Numbered from the stretch's first letter, positions 1 to 11,185 are shown. The stretch: 64,000 nt of DNA from Heterobasidion occidentale (GCA_039111635.1 JBCAQO010000014.1:2418001-2482000); one strand, 5' to 3'. Made by a program: numbers and translations. Notes: generated by a model from the letters alone, not told the origin.

Positions 1-565
1 AATGGCAGCGCAGCACGCCAAAGACTGAGACCTACACAAGAAACTTCTATAGTAGGAGGCAGGAACCCAAGTATGGTCAGAAGAAACCCACATTTGGATA
101 ACTCATCCAAAGGTCAAACTGGCACCCAGACACTATGGCCCTTTCTGAGTGCTGGAAAGAATTGGCTCCCTGGCTTATTAGTTGGAAATACCTGAAATAT
201 GGAAGATACACCTGGTGTTCCACACCTCCCTATCCATGGAGTATCAGGAGATGGAGGCTCATAAAAGGAATTACCCTAAACCTCCTCCCAAGGTCCTAAA
301 CAAAGAGGAACACTATGAGATAAAAGCTGTTTTGGATTTGAGGCGCCAAGGTTGGGGTACAAAGTACCTTGTTAAATGGGTAGGATACCCTGAGGCAGAT
401 AACACCTGAGAACTCTTTGCCCTCCCAAAAGGAATGGCTGACGAAGTGTTTTAGGAGTTTCACAAAAGCTATCTAGACAAGCCCCAACCAATAACAATTA
501 AGCTCTAGGAAAGGTATATAAGAAGGAAGGATTCCCCTCCTTAAAAGACAACACCCTTTTTCTCA
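1..565 (+). pseudogene. Ty3/gypsy integrase C-terminus with chromodomain (element G0, 3' part)
   Basis: The reading frame through 182-409 gives an FHTSL stretch, the usual end of a gypsy integrase, followed about 25 residues later by a chromodomain with the core KYLVKWVGYPEADNT. Chromodomains in this position direct integration of chromoviruses toward heterochromatin; that is family knowledge. The frame ends at TGA 407-409 where the family has a tryptophan (NTWE), and a further TAG lies near 451, so this copy is dead. The window edge cuts off the rest of pol to the left. Downstream are trailing ORFs at 570-1605 that may belong to the same element. Chromovirus identity is secure; the element's full extent is unknown. 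Confidence 0.8.
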
Positions 566-569
566 GCCC

Positions 570-1025
570 ATGTCCAACAATTTCTCATACTACTCCCCTG
601 AATGCACTATGCTTATTGATGAAGGAACAACCTTATCACCCTCAAGAAACTCCTCTCTGGACATCATCCTCACCATTGCCAATGCTGACACTGGACAACC
701 TAGCAAACGTGACCGATATGAATTAGCTACAGCTGTTGTGGGAAATATACTGGAGCCAACAATGGGTGACACATCAGCTGCCAGACTGGCAGGACCCCCT
801 GCTAGTAGTAGAGGTCTGCATCCTAGAGAGCTAGAAGGGCTAGAAGATGCCGTGCTCCAACATACCACTATCTCTGCAGTAATTCAAATGGCCACCGTGC
901 TGGCCTTACAGAGGCTCACTAACTTTGTGGCAGGACAACCCAGGAGCAAGCACAGCAAGGTACCTCAACAACTGGCTGACACCAGCGACCAAATCAGGAT
1001 ACTGGCCTATACAGATGATCATTAG
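570..1025 (+). pseudogene. ORF fragment following the G0 chromodomain, function unknown
   Basis: An ATG-initiated 151-residue frame starts about 160 bases after the chromodomain and opens MSNNFSYY. It shows no recognised domain. Its position matches the separate ORF after the chromodomain of element G3 (57263-57673), which opens MSDFEQ. This suggests a small accessory ORF at the 3' end of these elements, but the two sequences are not clearly alignable by eye. Related coding sense seems to continue past its stop in shifted frames to about 1270. It could also be a decayed host sequence. Confidence 0.35.
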
Positions 1026-1338
1026 GCAGCCTCCTAGTACTCCCGAGGATATGATGAGGGTTATGCCCTTCTCATACATCTGGACAAGTTCTTGGCCTTC
1101 GTCAACCTTGAACTACTTCCCACTCTCCTCTCCAATAGCAAGCCATCCCACTCACAGCCCGTTAGGATCAACCCCTTTTGTGCACAACCTTGGCAAAATG
1201 AGGCCATCCAAGAAGTACTGTCTCCAGGTAATTAGGATGCCTCTACCCAGACCAAGTATGTCTGGATGATAGTGCAACAACAGTTACAACAGGACCGAGA
1301 GGCCCTCACCCTTCCACCATAGGGTCAACATACTAGAA

Positions 1339-1605
1339 ATGATGTTCAGACCACCGATAATGAACAACCCCCAAGGTACTGGAGGAAGGCAGGACAAGGG
1401 AACAAAAGGGCAAGGGGAACACTGCAATAGGGGAGGAACATCAAGAGCCCCCATAAGGCTCAAACAACTTGACCAAGAAATTTGCTGCCTGTTGACACTC
1501 ATAGAAGCAGCAAAAGTAAAAGAGCGCATACTTGCCCTACTCGATGAACTTGAGGCCCTCCACAACCAGTTGCAAGAACTACAACATGGACTTGAGCAAA
1601 GTTAG
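1339..1605 (+). pseudogene. Predicted coiled-coil ORF fragment (G0 3' region)
   Basis: An 88-residue frame ends in a leucine/glutamate-rich stretch (LDELEALHNQLQELQHGLEQ) with clear heptad spacing, typical of a coiled coil. The N-terminal half is basic and Gly/Gln-rich. It lies downstream of the chromodomain and the 570-1025 fragment and may be a later part of the same trailing ORF, separated by frame breaks. No catalytic motif is visible and no function is proposed. Confidence 0.3.
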
Positions 1606-1760
1606 ATGCATGGGACGAGATTGGCAACACCAAGAATATCAACCTCTACTATAGGCCGGTTGAGGGTTGAGGGGACTACAAGGCAGATTATTGGTGATAA
1701 AGAGGAAAGGACCCTCTACACCATAGGTACCAGTTTCATGCACAGGACAACCAACATTAA

Positions 1761-3309
1761 CATCTGTGATGACGTTAAACTAAGCATAGGAAGGAAAACC
1801 TTGAACCCGGACGACACTCCAATCAAGATGTCATTAAACTGTGAAAAGAGAAGAAGGAAGAGGAAGTACCTGACCAGTCACATTTGGCTTACCATAATGG
1901 CACTCATGGTGCATCTCACCCTCTCATTGTCAAGAGGTATTCTGACAAGTGATTAAACGTCCCACTAGGATCTCCAGTTTTATAGGGCCATTTCTGCATT
2001 AGAGGGCCCTCGGTTGATAATGATTCTGACAAATAGCCTATGATATGGACATTTCTCTAACAACTTGGACCCCATCAGCTAGAAGCATGTGATGCAATGA
2101 TCTACTCATATTAATGCTAGGTCGCCGTCTGGGAAGCAGTGATTTTAACCTCGCTGTCAAGGTCTAACAGGTGTTTGGGTGTCTCACTTTGGATCCCCAG
2201 TTTTATAGGGTCATTTCTGCATTAGGGGGCCCTATTGTGATGCATCAGCTAGTGGTCACACCTACTGTGCTGCCAATAGCAGCAATGAAACCACATCTTG
2301 AATGATGTAAAACTACCAAAGGCTTGGTCTGCAATGACTATAAACTAGTTGCCGTCCAAAATGACGATAAACTACTGACCACCCTTGGAATGTAGATGTA
2401 TTCTGGCAGGTTGTGGACTTCAAGCATCCACAATTATGGAACCCTGCCAACTAGGCCAAGGTGCTTTTATATTCACTCGCCTTACGGTAAAAGAATATAG
2501 GGTCGACATGGTTCAATTCTATGCGAGGGTTTGGGGACATGGAGGAGTAAGCATTTCCTCATGGTGTGCCCGTTCTATCCTTGGAGTCCAAAGCAAGAGA
2601 TTTCGCTTCAAGGGCCAGTTGGAAGGCAACTAGAATGTGTGCCTTAGACTCAAGTTAACACCTTAGGGATAAGGAAGAATTGGCCACTCTTTATTTTGGG
2701 ACCTATCTACCCAATGTCTGAGATGACAAATCTTCTACAGTCTGACCAGAGGATTTAGGGGATTAGTCCACAATGACATTAAACTACTGTTCTTTTAAGC
2801 ACAGGGATTATGAGTGGCAACTTTGAACCAAGTCATCACTCAGTCCAAAATGACCTTAAACTACCTCACCCTAAAGGATTAAATCTATTGAGGCTTGGAA
2901 GGCTCAAGCCAGGCAATAGCAATCATCCTCCGTGACAATAAACTAGGTTGCCCTTCATTTATAGGGTCATGAGTCATGTCAAAATATGCTTAGGCCTTAC
3001 AAGCCTATTCCGGCACTGACTCTATAAGTTATCTAGTTTGATATAGTCTAAACCATCACCATTACCCTCAGTGGAACCCTTACAAAAAGTAGGACTTGGT
3101 CTAGGGCCCTATGTGCATCACCGATGAATGTTCTGGCATGCAGAAAAGTCTACTATCTTGGTTTACAAGTACTACCCGTTGACAATAGTTCATAAGGGTC
3201 CGCAACAACCTAGGGATAAACTAGCAGGTGTCCACAATGATGATTAAACTAAATAGTGTCCACAAAGACGATAAACTACAAAATGTCCAACATGATATTT
3301 AAACTACCA
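1761..3309 (+). repeat. Cluster of about 12 degenerate copies of a 22-bp motif
   Basis: A motif close to GTCCAMAATGACNNTAAACT followed by AC recurs at about 1761, 1821, 2299, 2327, 2354, 2766, 2843, 2928, 3214, 3230, 3258 and 3281. The copies at 2354, 2766 and 2843 are the closest to one another, and the last three are nearly head to tail. Spacing is irregular, so this is a dispersed cluster and not a tandem array. No convincing ORF runs through 1960-3416. The cluster could be regulatory motifs or 3' sequence of element G0; the cause is unknown. Confidence 0.6.
1968..2233 (+). repeat. Pair of 43-bp direct repeats (1968-2010 and 2191-2233)
   Basis: Two 43-bp segments share a core CCAGTTTTATAGGG and an ending in GGGCCCT, differing at about four positions. 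They are 223 bp apart within the motif cluster. They may be a local duplication in the non-coding 3' region of the element at the left edge. Confidence 0.6.
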
Positions 3310-3416
3310 AATAAAAGGACATACCTTATAGCGACCCTGCATAATCACTATCGACATGCACAATAGGTCATTCAAGATGACTTAGCAGGTTTAAAGTCTA
3401 TTCGTCAAATCTGTTC

Positions 3417-3502
3417 AACATTAAAGGTTTATTTGCTCAAATCCTTGCCTCGTGCTCAATACATGGAGTGTGGCTACATGCCCACTCCCAGGTGACAAAC
3501 AA
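3417..3502. repeat. 86-bp direct repeat, left copy
   Basis: This segment is identical by eye to 9084-9169 in the same orientation. On its right side the minus-strand RT reading of the 3503-6035 gypsy fragment stops abruptly, so its edge is a breakpoint. The shared segment begins AACATTAAAGG and ends GGTGACAAACAA. Confidence 0.85.
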
Positions 3503-6035
3503 TTTTGATGACTGTGAACCAATGAGATTGATACAAGGAGTTTGAGGGCTTATAAATGCTGGCTGCAATCTTGGTTTTGATTAATCAGCAGACCTCGTCA
3601 TAGATTCCTGGCGGAATTGGCATATTGTGCTGGACCCATGGCTTGTGCTTAATAACAGGCATGCTAACTGAGGGGAAGAAATCCTTGCAGAAATGTCCAT
3701 GTTCTGAGTTGTCCCAGGCAAACCCAAGATGTTGAAGACATATGAAGTGGTGCATAAGCTTGTGCTCTGCCGGCCAGAGGAAGTCAGTGGAGTGGACTTG
3801 GTCAATCAGGTCACGTTGCTCGGAGGTGTATCGTCCAGTCAGTGTGAATGGAGGGGAGTTGGGCATGAGTGTCAGTAGGCTGGTAAGGGGATCACATCAA
3901 ATATTGTGGATGATGTGAAATTTGTCAGAGAGGTCAGCTAGTACCAGGTGGACTTTTAAAGCAATAGGCTTGTATTTTTATTTGGTGGCAAAAATTGTGA
4001 CTAGGCTAGAGAGATTAGATGGTGACGTTAAGTGAGGCAAAATAGGGACCGAGCGGCAAGAAGCAATATGAGATAGAGATATAAATGAGGACAAAAGAGA
4101 ATGGAGGGACAAAATATAATAGAGAGACATAGTGTAGAAAGAATTGTAAAAGAGTAATAAAAAGATGTTTTTGAGGGCTGCCACAGATCGCAGGCTGAGA
4201 GATAGGTGAGACTAATATTGGAGAGATGAGGTGAGTGCAACAAGAATGGGAAAATAGCTTCAATATAAAAGGAATTTTGGGTATATGGATCTTCAGCGAT
4301 AACCAAAGCTGCCTCTTCTTGATTGTCAATCAATTCCTTGAGTCCCAAAAACCCAAGTTATCATAATAGATAATTCTTAGAGGGCCTTGTTGAACCATTA
4401 GGATCGTTACCTTACATCTGGTGTTTAGGTTGCTTATCATGATCGTCTGGTCTTTGTTGGCAAAATTCTTGACAACGCTCTCAATAAGAATGTTGAAGGG
4501 TTGACTAAGAAGAATATTATAGGTGGGATTGCAAATGATGTGCACCTGAAGGTAGAGAGTGATATTGCCAATTAAGAAGGGGATATTATGTGTGAGACCA
4601 AGGGATTTGTCAATCTCTCTGTTAGCCAATTGCATATTGAGGACAACCTTGGAATTGTAGATGAGAGCAAGCTTATTGCAGATACTATCCGACATTACTA
4701 TGACTTGTGAGCCCAGGTCAATGACACATTCTGTTAGGACCACATCCTAACATGTGCTTTGCATGTGGACAGGGAGGTCAGTCAAGTGGCTTGCTCGTGA
4801 CTTAGACTCAGACTTGTTTCTCTGACTCATCACCATTGACATGCTAACACATGAACACTTACATACATATGCTCACATCTACATACCTTGGTATGAACAC
4901 TTCCATATGATCGGTTTCTTGATCTATCTTGATGTGGACAGACAATGATACTATACTTAGCAGTTGATTATGGATCATGATCATTGACTGCTGCAGAGCT
5001 CGATTGCTTACAAATCTGACACCTGTTGGGTAGATTAGCTTTAGGCACACAGACTAAATCTCAATCCTGCCCTAAATAGCTTGTACGTACAAGTAGTTGA
5101 GATGAGCTTCTAAGAAGCTCATCTCGTTCACCTGTAATACACTTGATCTCTGCACTGTGCCCGGCGTCTAGCTACCTTCCTAGCCCATGCTTTGCAAACT
5201 CTGTTAGATCTAAGAATCTCTTACATGGTCTGATGACACATTGGATTTGTCTCAGCTCCCTCCTTATTCTCCCTTCCCTTACTCTTCATTCCTCATCCTA
5301 AGGACATATACCAGTCTTGCCACCTTCTGTGTTCTCACCTGGTTACCTCCCAAAGTAGTCTGTTGGACAGGAGAAGATGATCCCATGCTAACAGCCAATC
5401 AAGAAGCACTTAAAGATTACCTTCTTGATCTCTTCAAAAACAAGGTCAACACTGATCCCAAATTCCTACAACAAGCCTATAGATGATCAGTTGTCTTTAC
5501 ATGTTGGACCTTTATATTGCAAGATGTCGTTCAGTAATAGCCTAGGGAACCTAATAAGTGCTTAGGTGCACGTGATAGATCTCTAACCTAACACATTCCA
5601 CGAGTTGTTGGTGATCAACTAGGGAAATGATCAACCATAAAGCAGAGGACTATTTAGCAACAACGAGTGGTTGGGGAACCTGACTGGGTGAAAGCAAGCT
5701 CAGATATTGCTTGTAACAATTGGGCACCATGAGTCATCCTGGTGGAGGTCGACGTTGGAGGGTCAAGATTGTCAATTGCGTAGGGGAGCTTGGCATCCTA
5801 GTACAAGGTCTAGACTTGATTGGGATCCTTGGATGGTGTCCTTCTTGCTGAGGTTGCCTTACGGACTTGAGATTGCACCTCCGGGGCAAGCAAGAGAAGT
5901 TTCATGCTGGGAAAGTGTCACCTATGTTGACATTGCCTGATTATAAACCTCAGAGGTTATCTTCTCGTTGTAGATAGGTGCTGTAGTCTCGTATGCTGGA
6001 CCATCTTTCTTGACTGCTGGAATGTTGGGTAACAC
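3503..6035 (-). pseudogene. Ty3/gypsy pol fragment: protease and start of RT, second lineage
   Basis: The minus strand reads a retropepsin-like domain (4743-4330: CVIDLGSQVIVMS, then an SQPFNILIES stretch) followed, after a decayed linker, by the N-terminal part of a reverse transcriptase (3866-3503: TDFLWPAEHKLMHHF, then PPGIYDEVC). In this lineage the protease signature is D-x-G-S/C-Q instead of DSGA, and no chromodomain is associated. The upstream part (6035-5594) carries NEKITSEVYNQAM, a spacer segment of the same polyprotein. The frame is broken by many stops, by the solo LTR at 4732-5593, and by truncation at the 86-bp repeat. Gag, RNase H and integrase are absent. The lineage assignment rests on recognised family patterns. 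Confidence 0.7.
4732..5593 (+). mobile_element. Solo LTR, family A, copy 1, inserted in the gypsy protease
   Basis: The 862-bp unit starts TGTTAGGACC and ends CCTAACA, and is flanked by a perfect 5-bp duplication CATTC (4727-4731 and 5594-5598). It matches 45425-46226 and, inverted, 37218-38005. It carries a palindrome CTTGTACGTACAAG at 5080-5093 and a 13-bp inverted repeat with one central base at 5099-5125, just past the position where copy 3 has its TATA box. A solo LTR forms by LTR-LTR recombination of a full element. It splits the protease frame of the host fragment. Confidence 0.85.
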
Positions 6036-7353
6036 TGATACGCTAGCGATGTCTCTGAGTGTAAAACACACCTAAGAAACACCCCTACAAGCACAGGTAG
6101 GCAGGAGCTGGTTCTAGTGTGCAAGGAACTGTCAGCTGTGCAACAACCAACAAGGGAGTGTACTGAAAGTGTTTGGAGCGCAGCTGCAATCAAAGTAATG
6201 CAGACACAATCAGTAAAGAGTGGAGGCTATTTAAATGTGATGTAGACCAAACAAACAACTTCAAAATTGAAATCTTCGGCCGGGCAATGTTCAATTGGGA
6301 TTTGATCAGGACAACTGAAAGCGTCTGGAGCATAACTGCAATCAAAGTGACACAGACACAATTGACAGGAAGTGGAGGCTGTTTGAATGTGATGTGGACC
6401 AAACAAACAACTCCAAAATGGAAATCTTCAGCTGGGTGGTGTTTGATCGGCTTTTGATTAGAATGCAAAAGGAGGAAATGGGTGCGAGGCCACACTGGAC
6501 ACTGGCAGAGGACAACAAACTAGATGAGAGGGAGAGAGTAGGATAACGAGGGCTCTGACAGAGGGTTGCAATTGAATGCAACAATACAAACAAAGGGGCA
6601 AAACACAAACAATGATTGGAAGACAAAGACTCAAAGACTCATGGACTCAAGCACACAAATGGAATCAGAACGAGGGGGGAGCCAAAGCTGGTCTATTGCA
6701 AAGGCCATAGGTGTCCTTTTATAGTAGGTCCAAACAGGTACAATAGGGAGATTGGCAGAGGCATAGAGTGATCAAAAATGCATGCCAAGAGCTATCAAAG
6801 GTGAAGAAGATAAGATGGTGCGAACAATATAGGATAAGAAGCAATAGCTCTAAAGTCTAAATAAGTGGAGAGATTGCCAAAGTGAGTGGACATGGACCTG
6901 GAGATAAGAATCATATGCCAAGTGGGTAAACCAATCAGAAACTTGGGAGCTTCAAAGATAAGGAAGGAAAAGATCAACAGAAGGCATAAGGGTAATAAGA
7001 GATAGAAAGACAGATCCGTTCCGAGTCAACAAAGTGTTTGGCTGCCTCTGATTCTGGACACCGATGACAATTGTGTGTGCCAAACATATGAAGTGTACCG
7101 AACTGATCGGTGATTGGCCGTGACAGTCTGCAAGGAGCTCTGAACACTAGGAGTGCTAATAGATCTATAGAATGACTGCAAACAGCTCCGAACGTCTGTG
7201 CGGAGGTCTAAATGCAAAGTCTGCACTTGCTCAATGGCTAAGAGCTTCAAACAGATTAGGACCGGTCAGACCTAGGTTTGCTGAATGGTCAAAGAGTACT
7301 GAAAAGCTGCCAAAAGTGGGGTATTGGTGCCTAGAGTAAACCCATGCTCATCA
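6036..7353 (-). mobile_element. LTR-like repeat, family B, copy 1 (inverted)
   Basis: Read on the minus strand, the unit starts TGATGAGCATGGG at 7353 and ends GCTAGCGTATCA at 6036. It matches 40661-41863 over its whole length but is longer because of an internal duplication (6163-6466). The ends are TG/CA as in LTRs, and the end sequences resemble family C, so B and C are probably related. No matching target duplication is visible (CCCGC and GTGTT on the minus strand). It lies between the RecQ relic and the gypsy protease fragment, and no internal retroelement of its own is present. Confidence 0.65.
6163..6466. repeat. 152-bp tandem duplication inside LTR B copy 1
   Basis: Two adjacent units (6163-6314 and about 6315-6466) align across their length, for example GCAATCAAAGT followed by GGACCAAACAAACAAC-like segments in each. 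The second family B copy (40661-41863) has only one unit, so the duplication is private to this copy. It accounts for most of the roughly 115-bp length difference between the two copies. Confidence 0.7.
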
Positions 7354-7358
7354 GCGGG

Positions 7359-9081
7359 GGCTGCACATTATGTAGCACCCGATAGAAGGATATTGTTGAC
7401 AGCGAGTACACTTTGGACCAAAGTTGTTGCAAAAGCCTTAAGCTGATTGAATCAAGGCTGTGGTAGAGTCAGAAATATGTGTGTGCAAACATGACCAACC
7501 AAGGTATGTACCAAGTCGGTCATTGCCAAAATAGATGGAAGGAGCAGAGTGGAAGCACTTCAACCTTGCCCCCATGAGATTGATAAAGTTGTTCATTGCT
7601 AGCTCCAAGGCATCTGGCTTACGGACAAGACAAGTGCCCCAGACAGGTTTGGATGACAAGGTATGCCCCCTATGTTTTTTATAAATCTAACGATGATCGG
7701 CAAACTTATCTTTATCAGATACTTTTGAACCCTCGTTAACAGATCTCCCCCTTCCACTTAATGCTTCATTGTCATTGGCATTATCATCAATAGCCTCTTC
7801 TGCTTTCCCACCCTTACTATTTGACGCTTCTTCTATTGAGGGTCCAACTCCAATGGGAACCAGCTCACCACCTGCCATTGAAAGCTGCCAATGTTTGGAG
7901 GCCGTCTAAGCATGCAATTTTGTGAGCTTTCATTTGTGTGCATTTTTCTCTTGCTGCAAGCACTTTTTCTCTTTCTCGTCATCAAAAAACTTGGCCTCTG
8001 CAAACAGGATGGCAATAGCAGTCTCTGCAGGATTCCAGGCACCTCATCTGAAGCACTGCCAAAGCGTGCACAGACTACAAGTGACGCACCACTAGATTAC
8101 AAGCTTAACGTCAGATAAGTCCATGCCCTGCTCTCTGCAATGAGCTCCTACAATCAGTAGAACTGATTTTTGTGCTCACCATTTTGAATGCATCTGTGCA
8201 ACACAGACCCTATATGTGACTCTCCTTTAGCTGCTTGATGGCTTGCTCTCAGAACTCCTCCAACATATCTGCATTGTACCATTAAATCTTATGCTACAAA
8301 GCCCTTGGTAGCCACTTTCACAGGAACTTTGCAGCTTTCACCGAGTTAGAAATATTGTCGAAGAAGACCAAGAACTTGTCCAGGGGGTTGTTTTGTGTTG
8401 TTTTGTCAATCAAAAATGCAAGATCTTCATAGCTATGAAGAGCATGTTGGATTTTCACACTAAGAGGTAAACATTTGGTCTATTATTACTTCACTGAAAG
8501 ATGACGTGCCATGCAGGGTGTATTTGCAGAATATTCATGACATCATTTAGGATCGCAGTCGGGAGAGTTGCTGAGGTAAGAAAAAAAGAGATTGATCGTG
8601 GTATGACATGCCGCAACTGCGGTGCTTTCTTGTACTCTGGACAAAAGTCCCCCCATGTACTCACACAGTGTGCTTTATCTCATACTATGCTAATAAGACT
8701 CGTTGTAAAGCGCTCCTACTTCCACAATTGTTCAAAACTACTATCATCCTTTATCAACATTTCCAGGTTCACTACTACAACCTGGTGCTGGCCCTTTATG
8801 ATGCCTGCTCAATCATAATACAATCAGCCTACTGAGCATGAAAGATATAGGTATGCCACTTACCCAAAATTCTCTAATGTTGTTGTCTCCGCACTAATTG
8901 CTATGGCACTGATCCCGAGGCTCTCTAGTTGCTCAACATTCTATTTGCCTATGATATTCAAGGAAGACACAATGATCTGTATTCTAGTTAGCTGAAAGAT
9001 TAGTGGCATCCAAAATATAAGTGTTTTACCAGATCCTGTAGCTGCAATGCATATAACATCTTTATCCTACTTGAGTACAGC
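7359..9081 (-). pseudogene. RecQ-like DNA helicase, decayed copy
   Basis: RecQ-family helicases are ATP-driven 3'-5' DNA-unwinding enzymes, and short RecQ-like genes are strongly amplified in Agaricomycetes. On the minus strand the motifs appear in order: Walker A region DKDVICIAATGSGKT (about 9064-9020), then VVVVNLEMLIKDD, a decayed DEAH box reading stop-DKAH followed by CVSTWGDFCPEY (about 8682-8640), motif III TSAT, a C-terminal helicase half including WCVTCSLCTLWQ and NPAETAIAILFAEA, and the family tail at 7659-7438 (ALELAMNNFINLMGARLKCFHSAPSIYFGND). A probable intron begins GTAAGT near 8877. More than ten stops and several frame shifts make it non-functional, and the DEAH-to-DKAH change alone would abolish ATP hydrolysis. 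The N-terminus is cut at the 86-bp repeat. Confidence 0.85.
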
Positions 9082-9083
9082 TT

Positions 9084-9169
9084 AACATTAAAGGTTTATT
9101 TGCTCAAATCCTTGCCTCGTGCTCAATACATGGAGTGTGGCTACATGCCCACTCCCAGGTGACAAACAA
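9084..9169. repeat. 86-bp direct repeat, right copy
   Basis: Identical by eye to 3417-3502. It touches the N-terminal edge of the RecQ relic. The two copies therefore bracket a 5.6-kb block of RecQ relic, LTR B, gypsy fragment and LTR A. It could be a duplicated piece of either relic or the end of an unrecognised mobile unit. Confidence 0.85.
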
Positions 9170-9795
9170 ACTCTGGATGTTCACCAAACTTTAACAAGGA
9201 CAGGCCACTGTATGGGGCTGACAGGTCCTTGGGTCTTCAAAGGGGTCTTGCCAGATTTACAACAAGTCTTGCCATTAAGCAGATGACAAGATGAGTTGTT
9301 AGGCCTAATCCTTTGTAAAGCAATCAACCTGCATACACCTGGAATCCCCCTCGATACCAGAGATCAAAAAAGAGAGAAACTATCCTAGAAACACTGAAGC
9401 ATGACCTTTGGCATTTGGAAGATGATATGACTATGGGCAAACACACACATATAGATGCATTCTTAGTCGTCAAATGATCATTTGCACACTTTGTATGTGG
9501 AATGACAATGAAGCTTGCAAGACACAAGTGTCCCCTCAGGGGCTGGGACCTAGGAAGGAGATATTGTTGTGACTTGACTTATCGGCTGCCTTTGGGTGGG
9601 TCTATTCTGATGGTTGGCACAACAGATACAAGGTGGCTCCACTTAGAGTGTACATCAAGGTATTTTGGCATGTCTTCAAAGGCCAACAAATCTGATAGAT
9701 CATATAGCATCAGAGAGGGAATTAACCCAGGGTAAAGGGTGCAAGGACAGCATAGCCAATGGGCTCAGGCATACAGGGATTCACATGCTATCTGA
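9170..9795. other. No recognisable gene
   Basis: Short frames occur on both strands (for example 9324-9527 minus and 9502-9735 plus), but none has a recognised motif or family feel. The sequence is neither strongly biased in composition nor repeated elsewhere in the window. I see nothing else in it. Confidence 0.5.
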
Positions 9796-10075
9796 TGTTA
9801 GGTTAGACAACATTGATAGGCACAAGAGTAGGTGCTGATAGAGAGCAGCAGCCAATAGATAACTGAGAGCAGATACTCAGAAGATTCCAGAACATATCCC
9901 TACATAGTATATAAGGCCAATAAAATAGGCTGAGGATCTTTAGTCTATTCTCTTTGTTATATTTGTATCGTCCTATACGGATCTTTGTTCACTGGTATTA
10001 TTCTATACCAGACTTAGTCACATCCCCTCTGTATCACCTCTGAATACAGTCAAGACTTCCATTGTCACTCTGTCA
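9796..10075 (+). promoter_or_regulatory. LTR-like segment with TATA box
   Basis: The segment opens TGTTAGGTTAGACAACA and could end at TGTCA 10075. It has a TATA box (TATATAAGG, 9908-9916) followed by a pyrimidine-rich stretch, as in LTR promoters. A decayed ORF starts about 85 bp downstream (10160). No second copy is present in the window, so the LTR call rests on form alone. Confidence 0.3.
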
Positions 10076-10159
10076 AGTATGCGACCTAGGAAAGAATCTA
10101 TTACTCTTGGGTTATTGAACAAGCAGTTTATAATAGTTTCTAAAAAGGTTGTCAAGAAC

Positions 10160-10450
10160 ATGGATCTCACCTAGACTCAGATGTCCATTGTCAAGACACT
10201 CATGCTTAACAAGATGAAGAAGTGTGGCTGGCAATCTGATGATATTAGCTATGTAGCCTTTGTTTTTAATGTGATAAACAGCCACCTATATCATTCCTGA
10301 GACCATGGTGAGGCTATTCTCCTGCACTATCAAGCCAGTGTCTGACACTCATGGTTTGAGAGCTTGAGAAATGACAAAGGCTTCAATATAGGCATTTTTA
10401 ATGAAGCCCCACTCATCAACATCATGAGCAAATATGTGCAAAATCTATAA
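10160..10450 (+). pseudogene. Decayed ORF of unknown family, possibly TE-derived
   Basis: From ATG 10160 to TAA 10448-10450 the frame holds 96 codons with three internal stops, and it still reads as protein-like: MLNKMKKCGWQSDDIS, then GEAILLHYQASV, then WFESLRNDKGFNIGIFNEAP. The GEALLLxYQA...W..SLR style of sequence looks familiar from basidiomycete hypothetical or gag-like proteins, but I cannot name the family. Its place just after an LTR-like segment would fit a gag remnant. Confidence 0.35.
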
Positions 10451-10689
10451 GCAATCACAGTGGCTAAGGTCTGTTCTTTCCTGTATTTCTCTCTTGAGCC
10501 CCATCACTGACCAATTTTTTCTTATACTCTTCATCTCCCACAGTGCCTGTACTCTAGATCCTATATCTCTACATGCCCTGGCCCCACTAGTGCATCCACA
10601 TCTGTATTGTATTCTGTGCCTTCCCTCTAACATGTTTTTTGCACTGCTTGCCTGTTGCTGGCCATACAATCTTGATGTTATACACTCAT

Positions 10690-11185
10690 GCACCATGCAC
10701 TTGCATGTTTTGTCTGTGTTAACCACTCCCCATTCTCTTTTGCCACTATATCTACTTGTCACCATTATCCCTCTCCCTTATATTCTCGCTTTCCTGTTGA
10801 TTGCTCCCATTCCTCCATGTCCCTTGTTACTACTCCACTTGTTCCTGCTGGCCCTTCTACCACACTGCCTCCTATGTCTGCTCCCTTTTTGTATTCTCTT
10901 GCTCTGCCATCTAATTTTGCTTTATCCTTCCCCCATTCTCTTTCCACTGCTTTGTGGTCTGTCACTCAATCCTTTGTGTTCTCACTTTCCTCCTCTGCTC
11001 CCTCTATTCTCCCTCTATGTTCTGCTCCTATTGTCCCCTCATCTATTCCTTCTCATGTACCATATTATCTTCCTCTGCATAAATCCCCTCCTCATATGCA
11101 GCATCTCCACCAACCTTCCTATGTTGCCCTCCTTATGGACTTCTATTCCAACCAGTGCTTTGTCCCTCCCCTTGGTCCTTTTGGC
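10690..11185 (+). other. Strongly pyrimidine-rich strand segment
   Basis: The plus strand is dominated by C and T for about 450 bp, which leaves two overlapping long frames open by composition (Leu/Pro/Ser-rich). The apparent C-terminal end of one of them (GPFGIVDVLPTEVK) is reverse-strand LTR G sequence, so these frames are not taken as genes. No function is inferred. Confidence 0.5.

Noticed and set aside
1761..3309. Possible CRISPR-like array
   Set aside because: Spacing is irregular, copies are degenerate, there are no constant spacers, and the context is fungal.
4015..4348. Overlapping hydrophobic minus-strand frames suggesting a membrane protein
   Set aside because: They lie in the decayed linker between protease and RT of the gypsy fragment. 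Hydrophobicity comes from T-rich composition.
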